Shown here one piece after another: positions 42,281 to 50,401 of a DNA stretch of 64,000 bases. The stretch is from positions 41,877 to 105,876 of the forward strand of contig NZ_SSNI01000023.1 in the NCBI RefSeq assembly GCF_010015475.1, in the 5' to 3' direction. The notes beneath the pieces were generated by a model. The model did not search any database, had not been told where the DNA came from, and saw only the letters and a list, made by a program, of their open reading frames with translations. Both the position numbers and the translations under genes were made by a program. Source of the DNA: Pontibacter pamirensis. GTDB taxonomy: Bacteria > Bacteroidota > Bacteroidia > Cytophagales > Hymenobacteraceae. Within the stretch, counting starts at the first letter, position 1; each line of letters starts with the position of its first letter.

Positions 42281-43450
42281 ATGGTTAGAAAAGTTCTGTA
42301 CCTGACAACTGACACTGAAGAAATTGACAGCTTCAGTAGGGAATTAAAGAACGATCTAGAGGTTCAAGGCTTCGATAATCCATCTCATTTCCTCACGTGG
42401 CTGTCGAAAGGAGAAGCTTTTGACGCTATTATTTTTAGCTTGGTTAACCCGTCTTCACAATTGGGCCTCAACTTGATAAAAGCGATTAAGAAGGATTTAA
42501 GCGTGCAAAAACCCGTTTTCTGGGTATCAGACGCCCCTGTTAGTCCTGCGCTGCAGACTTTACTATTAAATGCTGGTGTTTCCGACATTTTTGAGCGCGC
42601 AACAGTTAGAGGGAAGCTGCTCACCAGATTGCGCTACTTCTCGATACAAATAGAAGAACCTGTTTTGGATATTAAGAAAAATGCTGGAACCTACCGGAAC
42701 CGCACTGGCAAACGGTTTTTTGATATTGTATTTTCTTTAACAGCCCTCATTTGTCTGTTACCGCTGTTTCTGGTAGTTGCGCTCCTAATCAAGATGGAGT
42801 CCAAAGGACCTGTTTTTTACTATTCTTATCGGGTTGGCACAGGCTATCGCATCTTCAAGTTCTGGAAATTCCGTTCGATGCGGCAGGATGCAGAACATTT
42901 ACTCAACTCTATAAAAGAGCTGAACCAGTACCAGTCTTCTTCGGGCCAGACTTACAACCTGGAAAACACCTTATGTGATACATGCGCTGCCGCTGGAAAC
43001 GGATGTCAGAATGAGCTTGTGGATATGAAGGGGCAGATGATATGCGAAAAACAATTTCAGCAAGCGCGGAAAATGCAGCTCGGCTCTGCCTTCATCAAAA
43101 TCTCCAACGACCCGCGGGTAACGCGTATCGGTTTGTTTCTCAGAAACACCAGCATAGATGAGCTACCACAACTCTTCAACGTACTCCGGGGTGATATGTC
43201 CATTGTAGGAAACCGCCCACTCCCTCTCTATGAGGCTGAGAAAATAACGACAGATCAATTTGCTGCCAGATTTGTTGCACCGGCTGGTATCACGGGTCTT
43301 TGGCAGATTAGCAAACGCGGGAAAAAAGACATGTCTGAGGATGAACGCAAAGCCCTGGACATAGAATATGCGCAGACTTACTCGCTCTTCAAAGACTTAC
43401 AGATAATCCTTAAAACACTTCCAGCTTTATTTCAAAAAGAAAACGTTTGA
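42281..43450 (+). CDS. Initiating sugar-phosphate transferase with N-terminal pseudo-receiver domain
   Basis: A 389-residue protein. Residues 1-120 fold like a receiver (KVLYLTTDTEE, then FDAIIFSLVNPSSQ, then LNAGVSDIFER) but the acidic pocket is gone, Ser53 replaces the acceptor Asp and Arg the Lys. From residue 140 comes a bacterial sugar transferase of the WcaJ/PglC type: GKRFFDIVFSLTALICLLPL (re-entrant helix), KFWKFRSM, then NDPRVTRIG and TSIDELPQLFNVLRGDMSIVG. Between them lies a CxxC-x6-C-x12-C insert (Cys232, 235, 242, 255). It transfers sugar-1-phosphate to undecaprenyl phosphate to start the repeat unit. Stop overlaps the next ATG. Confidence 0.9.
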   Translation: MVRKVLYLTTDTEEIDSFSRELKNDLEVQGFDNPSHFLTWLSKGEAFDAIIFSLVNPSSQLGLNLIKAIKKDLSVQKPVFWVSDAPVSPALQTLLLNAGVSDIFERATVRGKLLTRLRYFSIQIEEPVLDIKKNAGTYRNRTGKRFFDIVFSLTALICLLPLFLVVALLIKMESKGPVFYYSYRVGTGYRIFKFWKFRSMRQDAEHLLNSIKELNQYQSSSGQTYNLENTLCDTCAAAGNGCQNELVDMKGQMICEKQFQQARKMQLGSAFIKISNDPRVTRIGLFLRNTSIDELPQLFNVLRGDMSIVGNRPLPLYEAEKITTDQFAARFVAPAGITGLWQISKRGKKDMSEDERKALDIEYAQTYSLFKDLQIILKTLPALFQKENV

Positions 43451-44208
43451 TGAAAAAATTAATTACTACCCTCCTTTTCACCATGCATGTGCTTATGGTA
43501 ATAGCGCAGGTAAATCCGGTACAAACGGAGCAGCAATTAAGTCCGCAGGAAAAATTTTTCTCTTTCTCCGATTATGCTCTCCCGCTTTTATATGATGCTG
43601 CCATTCAACACTCAGCAGAGATAGAAAACACGGAAGCTGCAAAGAGGATCGCCAGTGAAGAAATACAGATTGGTAAAAGGCTCATTCTGAGCGGTATTAG
43701 CTTAAACTCTGGCTATAGTTATGGAACCTGGTTTCAATTTGCTGGTGCAGGAGAAACAACCCCAAGTCAATGGAATGCATTTAGTCAGCCGGTACGCTCA
43801 AACTGGAATGTGGGCCTGGGTATGAGCTTTTCTTTGCTCAATATCTTAAACCGTGGTAATGAAATAACTATTCGCCAGATGGGACTTAAACAAGCGGAAT
43901 CAAACCGTAAGCTTGCTGAAATGGAAATCAGAAAGGAAGTTATCGCTTTGTACCAACAACTCACCCTTTCCAGAACAGTTCTTCAGAATTACCAGGATGC
44001 CTACCAATCTGCCAGCATCAACAAAGAAATTTCTGATAAAAGATTCAGGGAAGGAGAGATTCAGGTAGCTGAGCAAATCGAAGCCATGGAGTATTATAAC
44101 GCATCAAGCTTAGCGCTACAGGAAGCAAAAAACACATATGCAACAAACTTACTTCTACTTGAGGAGAGAATAGGAATGACCATTAACACCTTAATATCTG
44201 GCAAATGA
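43450..44208 (+). CDS. Half-length TolC family protein
   Basis: A 252-residue protein starting at ATG 43450, sharing one base with the previous stop (TGATG). It has a signal peptide (MKKLITTLLFTMHVLMVIAQ), a TolC-like repeat with the AAIQHSAEIENTEAAKRIASE, NWNVGLGMSFSLLNILNRG, and long helices (LAEMEIRKEVIALYQQL, FREGEIQVAEQIEAMEYYNAS). Ordinary TolC proteins contain two such repeats in about 430-490 residues. Only one is present here, so a larger oligomer would be needed to make a channel. The likely role is in outer-membrane polymer export with the Wzc-like partner. Confidence 0.82.
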   Translation: MKKLITTLLFTMHVLMVIAQVNPVQTEQQLSPQEKFFSFSDYALPLLYDAAIQHSAEIENTEAAKRIASEEIQIGKRLILSGISLNSGYSYGTWFQFAGAGETTPSQWNAFSQPVRSNWNVGLGMSFSLLNILNRGNEITIRQMGLKQAESNRKLAEMEIRKEVIALYQQLTLSRTVLQNYQDAYQSASINKEISDKRFREGEIQVAEQIEAMEYYNASSLALQEAKNTYATNLLLLEERIGMTINTLISGK

Positions 44209-46394
44209 CACTCAGAGAATTTATAAAGCTAATGCGCCGTAACTGGCTTTTGTTACTGGTAATCCCTTTGTTAACGGTAGTGTCTATTTTCATCTTTAAT
44301 TTGGGGCAGGACAAAGAATATAAATCTAAAACTATCATCTATACCGGTATTACATCTGGTTATAAAGTTACAGGGGAAGAAACCGACAGCAGGGGATCTG
44401 AAGGCGCCTATGAGAACCTAATCACACTCATCAAGTCTAGGGATACTAAAGAAGAGGTAATCATGCGTTTACTGGCTTCTCATTTGATGATGAAGCAACA
44501 TGACCCGGCCCTGATGAGCGAAGACACTTATGAGCGGCTGAACGAACTGTTCTCTGATTCGCTGAAAGCAGCCTTAAGAGGAGCCACAGTAGAAGAGACC
44601 ACTGCAAACATTGTGAAACTGTACAGATCCGACAATGACAACATTATCTACGAAACGATCAATTCTTATGACCCCGCATATTCATTAGAGGCGCTCTCCT
44701 ATATACAGCCTTTTCGCATTGGCACCAGCGACCTTGTCCAGGTGGATTATGTGACGAACGATCCTGGAGTTTGTTATCATACGCTTCAGATAATGACTGA
44801 TGTGTTCACACGCAAAAACAAGGAGCTTTTCTCCGGTCAGAATCAGGATGTGATGGTGTATTTTGACGAGGCAACTCAGAGCGCATATGACAGGCTGCAG
44901 CAAGCAGAGCAAAAGTTATACGAGTTTAACAAAACAAACAACATCATTGACTATGATCAACAGATATCGTCTACATCTACAAATAAATCTCAGGTGTTAG
45001 ATAAGCTGAGCACATTGGAGATGCAGTACGCTGGCGCATTCTCCGCATTAAAATCAGTGGAAGAATCAATGAAAATGCGTGGAGCTGCCAACCTGAAAAG
45101 CCAGGAAATCATGAGTCTTCGCGCGAGGCTGTCTAATATAAACAATCAGGCACTGGAGCTTGAGATGTCAGACAAGAGCGGAAATGCTGAAAAAATTGCG
45201 CGTCTGAAAAGAGAGTCTGCTGAAGTGTCTGATAAGATAAAAGCGTCAGTAGATAACTACTATGCCAATACCCACTCTATTCAGGGCGCTCCTATTGCCT
45301 CGCTGCTGGATGATTATGTAAGAAACACTGTGCTGGTAGAGGAATTGAAAAGTCAGCTTGATTTACTGCGCCAGCAAAAAGAAAACCTTGGCGGAGAATA
45401 TGAAAAATTAGTTCCTCTAGGTGCTGAAATCAGGAAGATACGAAGAGAAGTGCAGGTGGCAGAACAGGAGTACATGGCGCAGCTGGACGGCTTGAAAAAG
45501 AGTAAGCTGAGCCAGCAAAACATTGAGCTGTCATCTCAGCTAAGAGTCATTGACCCGCCTTACTATCCTATCAGTTCTTCCAGTACCAGTCTGGTGCTTC
45601 TACTGTTGTTTGGTTTCTTTGGTGCTTTACTACTTACAGGAGCGGGTGTGTTCACAGCAGATATGGTAGACGGCACCCTCAGGAAGCCTGAATATGCAGC
45701 CAAGGAAACGAACTTCCCGGTAATGGGTGTGTTGCCTGACATGGCAGCATTAAAAGCCCAAGACAGGCATAAAGCAAACCAGGCTGAAGAACAGCTTGTA
45801 AGACAGCTACTCTTAAAGATACAGCAGAAAAAAGACTCTCAGGGGCCTTTCGTGCTAGGTGTGCTAAGCAGCCACAATGGCGAAGGAAAGAGTACCTTAA
45901 GTAACTCCCTATCGAATAGGTTAGCAAGTAAGGGGATTAAAACTTTGAGCCTGCTTCCCAATAGCCCAGACCACGTAGCAGAGTATACTGGTAGTACAAG
46001 TTCCTTCTACTCTCCAATGCAGGGTGTCAGCTCCAGCGCTACGGTGGCCGACCTTGCCGGAAACCGAGTGTTTAACTATGCAGTTATTATCGTGGAGTTC
46101 CCTGCCTTGCTCGAAGAAACATACCCGGTGTCGCTGCTGCAATACCTTGATATGATTCTGGTGGCTGTAAAAGCAGACAGAACGTGGGAGAATGCAGACA
46201 GGGTTATGTTCGACAACATACAGAAGGTTACCAAAGCACCAATTGAGTTGGTATTAAATGGCGTATACCCTGATTATGTGGAAGACTTTGTAGGTGGGCG
46301 GGTTAAGCCTGCCAGATCAGTAGCTTCTAACCCGGTTGACGCACCGAAGCAGGTGGGAAAGTGGGAAAATGAACCTGCCGTGTTAAACACCTGA
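44205..46394 (+). CDS. Wzc/GumC-like polysaccharide copolymerase with degenerate kinase domain
   Basis: A 729-residue inner-membrane protein; ATGA overlaps the TolC stop. Layout: membrane segment at residues 12-35, Wzz-type periplasmic domain, long coiled coils (about 225-435), second membrane segment (LVLLLLFGFFGALLLTGAGV), then a cytoplasmic P-loop domain. The Walker A SSHNGEGKSTLSNSL is intact (Lys562), but the DxDxR Walker A' expected after it is absent (TLSLLPNSPD) and Walker B reads IIVEFP in place of IIDTPP. There is no C-terminal Tyr cluster. It should set chain length or link polymerase to export, but probably without tyrosine autokinase activity. Confidence 0.87.
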   Translation: MTLREFIKLMRRNWLLLLVIPLLTVVSIFIFNLGQDKEYKSKTIIYTGITSGYKVTGEETDSRGSEGAYENLITLIKSRDTKEEVIMRLLASHLMMKQHDPALMSEDTYERLNELFSDSLKAALRGATVEETTANIVKLYRSDNDNIIYETINSYDPAYSLEALSYIQPFRIGTSDLVQVDYVTNDPGVCYHTLQIMTDVFTRKNKELFSGQNQDVMVYFDEATQSAYDRLQQAEQKLYEFNKTNNIIDYDQQISSTSTNKSQVLDKLSTLEMQYAGAFSALKSVEESMKMRGAANLKSQEIMSLRARLSNINNQALELEMSDKSGNAEKIARLKRESAEVSDKIKASVDNYYANTHSIQGAPIASLLDDYVRNTVLVEELKSQLDLLRQQKENLGGEYEKLVPLGAEIRKIRREVQVAEQEYMAQLDGLKKSKLSQQNIELSSQLRVIDPPYYPISSSSTSLVLLLLFGFFGALLLTGAGVFTADMVDGTLRKPEYAAKETNFPVMGVLPDMAALKAQDRHKANQAEEQLVRQLLLKIQQKKDSQGPFVLGVLSSHNGEGKSTLSNSLSNRLASKGIKTLSLLPNSPDHVAEYTGSTSSFYSPMQGVSSSATVADLAGNRVFNYAVIIVEFPALLEETYPVSLLQYLDMILVAVKADRTWENADRVMFDNIQKVTKAPIELVLNGVYPDYVEDFVGGRVKPARSVASNPVDAPKQVGKWENEPAVLNT

Positions 46395-46591
46395 TACGTT
46401 ATAGTTCTTTTTAGCAGAAGCAAGGGAAGTGATATAGCATTGTGCGTATTAACTGCTTGCTTATGTGCAAGGCGTAAGAGTGCTTTCCATTAAGCCCTTT
46501 TCTAGGTATTACTACAGGGCTGGCTTAAGCTAAAAGCTGGATGGTAACCACTAATAAGTACTAGCTGCACAAACACTCATTAACAACTATT

Positions 46592-48049
46592 ATGAGTCAA
46601 TTTATTAACCCTTCTGCAAACAGGCCGAAGGCTATTCTTTTACCTCTTGGAATACTAGCTGCTATAGGTATAGGCTGGTTAACCACTCTGATGGGTATAG
46701 CAGCTCCTGCCCTCTTAGTGGTATTAGCCTTCGCTATTCCGTTTGTTGTGGCTGTTTTCTATGAACCTAAATACGGCGTTGTTGCCTTTATTATTTTCTG
46801 CTTTACACTTCAAATATTCTTAAGAGAAATTGGGAGTAGCATCCCATACGGAATAGCAGGAGAAGCATTGCTACTGCTTACTTGGGTAGCAGTTCTCACA
46901 AACACATCTAACAGGTTTGAATGGGGCAATCTCAAGAACGACCTTATGTTCCTAACCCTGTTCTGGTTTCTAATAAACTTGGTAGAAGTGTTCCATCCCG
47001 CTGATGTAAGTATGAGAGGGTGGCTACAGGAAATTAGGGGCACCAGCTTAGTCTGGTTTTTTGTGGTGCCTTTAACCTTGGTTGTCTTCAACAAACACAA
47101 AGACCTGAACATTTTTCTATACCTCATCATTGGCTTATCTATACTTGCCGCTATTAATGGTATAAAGCAATTGTATATAGGGCCCTGGCCTGGTGAGCAG
47201 GCGTTTCTTAACGGTCCTTCTCAAAAGACACACATATTGTTTGGGAAACTGCGGGTGTTTTCCTTCTATAGCGATGCAGGAAATTTCGGAGCCTCACAGG
47301 CCCACATTGGTTTGGTAGCACTTATATTGGCTTTAGGCCCGTTCAAGCTTTGGAAAAGGATTTTACTTGTTATAGCTGCGGGGCTTTTGTTCTATGGTAT
47401 GCTTATTTCCGGAACAAGGGGAGCCTTGTATGCGCTTGTAGTAGGAGTTGCTGTTGCCATCTTTCTGAGTAAGAGTTTCAAAATAATGATCATAGGTACA
47501 GCCATTGCTCTCAGTGGTTTGTTCCTTTTGAAGTTTACATCCGTAGGCAGTGGCTCTTATCACATTCAAAGGCTTCGAACGGCACTTAATCCTGAAGATG
47601 CTTCTTTGGGTGTAAGACTCTATAACCAGGAAAGGCTAGCCGAATACCTTGATACAAGCCCATTTGGTGGTGGCATGGGCGTGATTGGTTTCTGGGGAGC
47701 AAAGTACAACTCAGATAAATACCTTGCCTCCATACCGCCCGATAGTTACTGGGTAAAAGTTTGGGCCATGTATGGCATCGTGGGTTTTATTATCTGGTTT
47801 GGCATTATGATGTACATATTAGGCAAGTGCTGTGGCATTGTTTGGATGATAAGAGACAAACGGCTGAGAATAAAACTCATGGCCCTTACGGCAGGCACGG
47901 CAGGTATACTCTTCTGCAGCTATGGTAACGAGATTATCAACGCCATGCCATCAGCCATGATAGTTTATATATCGTGGGTTTTCATTTTCCTCGGTCCAAA
48001 GCTAGACAGCAAAAAACAAGAAGCAGCGTTAGCAGAATCTTATGCATAG
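46592..48049 (+). CDS. O-antigen ligase/polymerase family membrane protein (Wzy/WaaL)
   Basis: A 485-residue protein with about twelve hydrophobic segments. The cytoplasm-distal loop contains the GTRGALYALVVGV and later SPFGGGMGVIGFWGAKYNSD elements, seen in O-antigen polymerase/ligase (WaaL) family members. It probably polymerises the repeat units or joins chains. Starts 197 bases after the wzc-like stop; its last bases overlap the next GT by 8 bases, so they form an operon. Confidence 0.88.
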   Translation: MSQFINPSANRPKAILLPLGILAAIGIGWLTTLMGIAAPALLVVLAFAIPFVVAVFYEPKYGVVAFIIFCFTLQIFLREIGSSIPYGIAGEALLLLTWVAVLTNTSNRFEWGNLKNDLMFLTLFWFLINLVEVFHPADVSMRGWLQEIRGTSLVWFFVVPLTLVVFNKHKDLNIFLYLIIGLSILAAINGIKQLYIGPWPGEQAFLNGPSQKTHILFGKLRVFSFYSDAGNFGASQAHIGLVALILALGPFKLWKRILLVIAAGLLFYGMLISGTRGALYALVVGVAVAIFLSKSFKIMIIGTAIALSGLFLLKFTSVGSGSYHIQRLRTALNPEDASLGVRLYNQERLAEYLDTSPFGGGMGVIGFWGAKYNSDKYLASIPPDSYWVKVWAMYGIVGFIIWFGIMMYILGKCCGIVWMIRDKRLRIKLMALTAGTAGILFCSYGNEIINAMPSAMIVYISWVFIFLGPKLDSKKQEAALAESYA

Positions 48050-48941
48050 GCCTTTAGTATCTATCATTTCAGTAAATTATAACCAGGCTGGGGTTACCTG
48101 TGAGATGGTGGCATCTCTGCGCCAGGTAACATATCCGAACCTGGAAATTATTGTAGTGGATAATGCCTCGCCTACCGATAACCCCTCACTTATCCTAGAG
48201 ACATATCCTGAGGTAAAGTTGATCAGGTCATCATCAAATCTAGGGTATGCGGGAGGTAATAACCTCGGTATCTTACAGGCAAAAGGTAAATACTTGCTTT
48301 TCCTGAACAATGACACCGAAGTGGATCCGGGTTTTCTGGAGCCTCTGGTGCAACTATTCGAAAACACCCCCCAGGCCGGCATTGCATCTCCCAAAATAAT
48401 CTTCTACGGAACCGATAACCTTATTCAGTATGCCGGTTCTATGGGCGTGAACCCGTGGACGGGTCGCAGTAAAGGTATTGGCTATCAGGAAAGAGACAAG
48501 GGGCAATATAATGTCTCCACTAAAACTGCGCTGGCCGATGGTGCTGCCATGCTGGTGCCTAAAAAAGTTATCGACCAGGTAGGCATGATGCCGGAGCTGT
48601 ATTTCCTGTACTACGAAGAACTGGACTGGTGCGAAATGATAAAAAGAGCCGGCTTTACATGCCACTATGTAGCTGACGCTACTGTCTATCACAAAGAGTC
48701 GGTTTCTGTGGGAAAATTCTCCGTTCTGAAAACGTATTACATGAACCGGAACCGGTTGCTCTTTATCAGAAGAAATGTTAATGGATGGGCATTTCTGACC
48801 AGTACAACTATTTTTCTGATGGCTGCCATTCCGAAGAAGGCCTTGAGCCATTCTTTACGCAGGGAATGGAAACACCTGCTTGCCCTTGGGCGCGGCTTAT
48901 GGTGGAATTTGCAGAACCAGAATAGAACATTACCTAATTAA
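48042..48941 (+). CDS. Glycosyltransferase family 2 (rhamnosyltransferase-like)
   Basis: A 299-residue GT-A enzyme: LVSIISVNYNQAG, IIVVDNASPTD, NLGYAGGNNLGI, LFLNNDTEVDPGF as the nucleotide-sugar/metal site, and YYEELDWCEMIKRAGF (acceptor base region). This pattern is typical of the WbbL-like rhamnosyltransferases. It overlaps the wzy-like gene by 8 bases. Substrates are not known. Confidence 0.9.
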   Translation: MHRPLVSIISVNYNQAGVTCEMVASLRQVTYPNLEIIVVDNASPTDNPSLILETYPEVKLIRSSSNLGYAGGNNLGILQAKGKYLLFLNNDTEVDPGFLEPLVQLFENTPQAGIASPKIIFYGTDNLIQYAGSMGVNPWTGRSKGIGYQERDKGQYNVSTKTALADGAAMLVPKKVIDQVGMMPELYFLYYEELDWCEMIKRAGFTCHYVADATVYHKESVSVGKFSVLKTYYMNRNRLLFIRRNVNGWAFLTSTTIFLMAAIPKKALSHSLRREWKHLLALGRGLWWNLQNQNRTLPN

Positions 48942-49006
48942 CCGTATCACGTAAAGCAGAACTAGCTTTTCACCATGCCTTTGTCAGAACTAACTTTAAT
49001 TACACT

Positions 49007-50224
49007 ATGCTTGTAATACAGTTTCTTTTACAGTCAGTCTTTTACTTGATAGGTGCTTACCTGCTGTTTAATTGCGCCTATCTCTTATTCTTTTCACTTG
49101 CTGGCCATAAAAGTATAAAAAGCTTACCCCGCCCGGATATTAAGGAAGGCCATCGTAGATTCTGTATACTGATTCCTGCCTTTAAAGAAGACAATGTAAT
49201 ACTTGAAACCACTAAAGCTGCCTTACACCATACTTATCTGGGAGAATTTGATGTATTTGTTATTGCTGACGGACTACAGCCCGAAACTATCCGAACACTG
49301 AAAAGCCAAGGTGCGGAAGTGATTGAAGTAAGCTTTGAGAAAAGCACGAAAGGAAAGGCGCTCGAGACAGCAATGAATACGCTGCCTCCTAACGCGTACG
49401 ACATCGCCGTAGTGCTGGATGTAGACAACTTGATGGGTGCCAATTTTATGGGGGAGGTAAATAAAGCCTTTGCAGCCGGGTACTATGTGGTGCAGGCACA
49501 CAGAACTGCTAAAAACATGGATTCAGCCTTTGCCGTGCTAGACGCATGCAACGAAGAAATAAACAACCACATTTTCCGGAAAGGACATTTCGCCATGGGT
49601 ATGTCCTCCTCCCTCATCGGATCAGGCATGGCCTTCGAATACGGTTACTTTAAAAAGATATTAGTGGGTATAGGGGAAACAGTAGGGGAAGACAAAGAAA
49701 TAGACCTCCGCATTGCAAGAGATCAGGTAAAGGTCTGCTACCTGGATAAAGTGTATGTGTACGATGAGAAAATTGAAAACGCACAGGTATTCACTAAGCA
49801 AAGAACCAGATGGATAGCAACACAGGTAGAATTCGTTCAGAAGTATGCTGTTGAAGGCTTAAAGCAGCTTCTAGCGTTAAAAAATCTGGATTACTTAGAC
49901 AAGATTCTGCAATCTATCATCCTGCCCCGCACCTTACTTGCGGGTGTCTTAGGTTTCTTTTTCGTTATATCCTGGTTTGTCCCTTATGCTCCAGCCAGCC
50001 CTTTCTGGGCAGCACTGCTGTTAGCTTTCTGCGCTGCCATGTTTCTTGCCCTGCCAGGCAGGCTCTACAATAGCAATCTGTTTGCGGCTATGCTTCGGTT
50101 GCCTTATGCTTTATTTTGTATGTGTGCGGCGCTCTTGAAAATCAATACCGCAAAGTCATCCTTTCTGCCAACACCACATAAAGCCAAAGCCGTTACGTCA
50201 GATGTCAATAATAAGCTTTACTAA
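49007..50224 (+). CDS. Membrane-bound family 2 glycosyltransferase, processive type
   Basis: A 405-residue protein: N-terminal membrane segment(s), catalytic domain (CILIPAFKED, VFVIADGLQ, AVVLDVDNLMG with DVD, GIGETVGEDKEIDLRIA with ED), and QRTRW in the QxxRW position. Two to three C-terminal membrane helices follow. The QxxRW motif suggests repeated addition (cellulose/chitin/hyaluronan synthase-like). It may extend the polymer or add a side chain; sugar unknown. Confidence 0.88.
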   Translation: MLVIQFLLQSVFYLIGAYLLFNCAYLLFFSLAGHKSIKSLPRPDIKEGHRRFCILIPAFKEDNVILETTKAALHHTYLGEFDVFVIADGLQPETIRTLKSQGAEVIEVSFEKSTKGKALETAMNTLPPNAYDIAVVLDVDNLMGANFMGEVNKAFAAGYYVVQAHRTAKNMDSAFAVLDACNEEINNHIFRKGHFAMGMSSSLIGSGMAFEYGYFKKILVGIGETVGEDKEIDLRIARDQVKVCYLDKVYVYDEKIENAQVFTKQRTRWIATQVEFVQKYAVEGLKQLLALKNLDYLDKILQSIILPRTLLAGVLGFFFVISWFVPYAPASPFWAALLLAFCAAMFLALPGRLYNSNLFAAMLRLPYALFCMCAALLKINTAKSSFLPTPHKAKAVTSDVNNKLY

Positions 50225-50235
50225 AAACAACAAAT

Positions 50236-50316
50236 ATGCCTTTTGAAATATTTGCTTTCCCGGCGCTCGTTTGCCTGCTTATAGGCTTCATCAGGGGACT
50301 GAAAACCGGTAAATAG
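50236..50316 (+). CDS. Possible 26-residue membrane peptide
   Basis: ATG at 50236, 11 bases after the GT2 stop; 26 residues, MPFEIFAFPALVCLLIGFIRG at the start, ending GLKTGK. It has one hydrophobic stretch with a positively charged end. Too short to recognise. Its position between two GT2 genes would make it cotranscribed. May be a chance frame. Confidence 0.25.
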   Translation: MPFEIFAFPALVCLLIGFIRGLKTGK

Positions 50317-50401
50317 ATTGAGTCGCAGATTACTGTTTTATGCTTGAACAAACGTACTGAAGGGTAAACCTGCCAGTTACGTCTCTAACCCCTTTTTCTT
50401 T

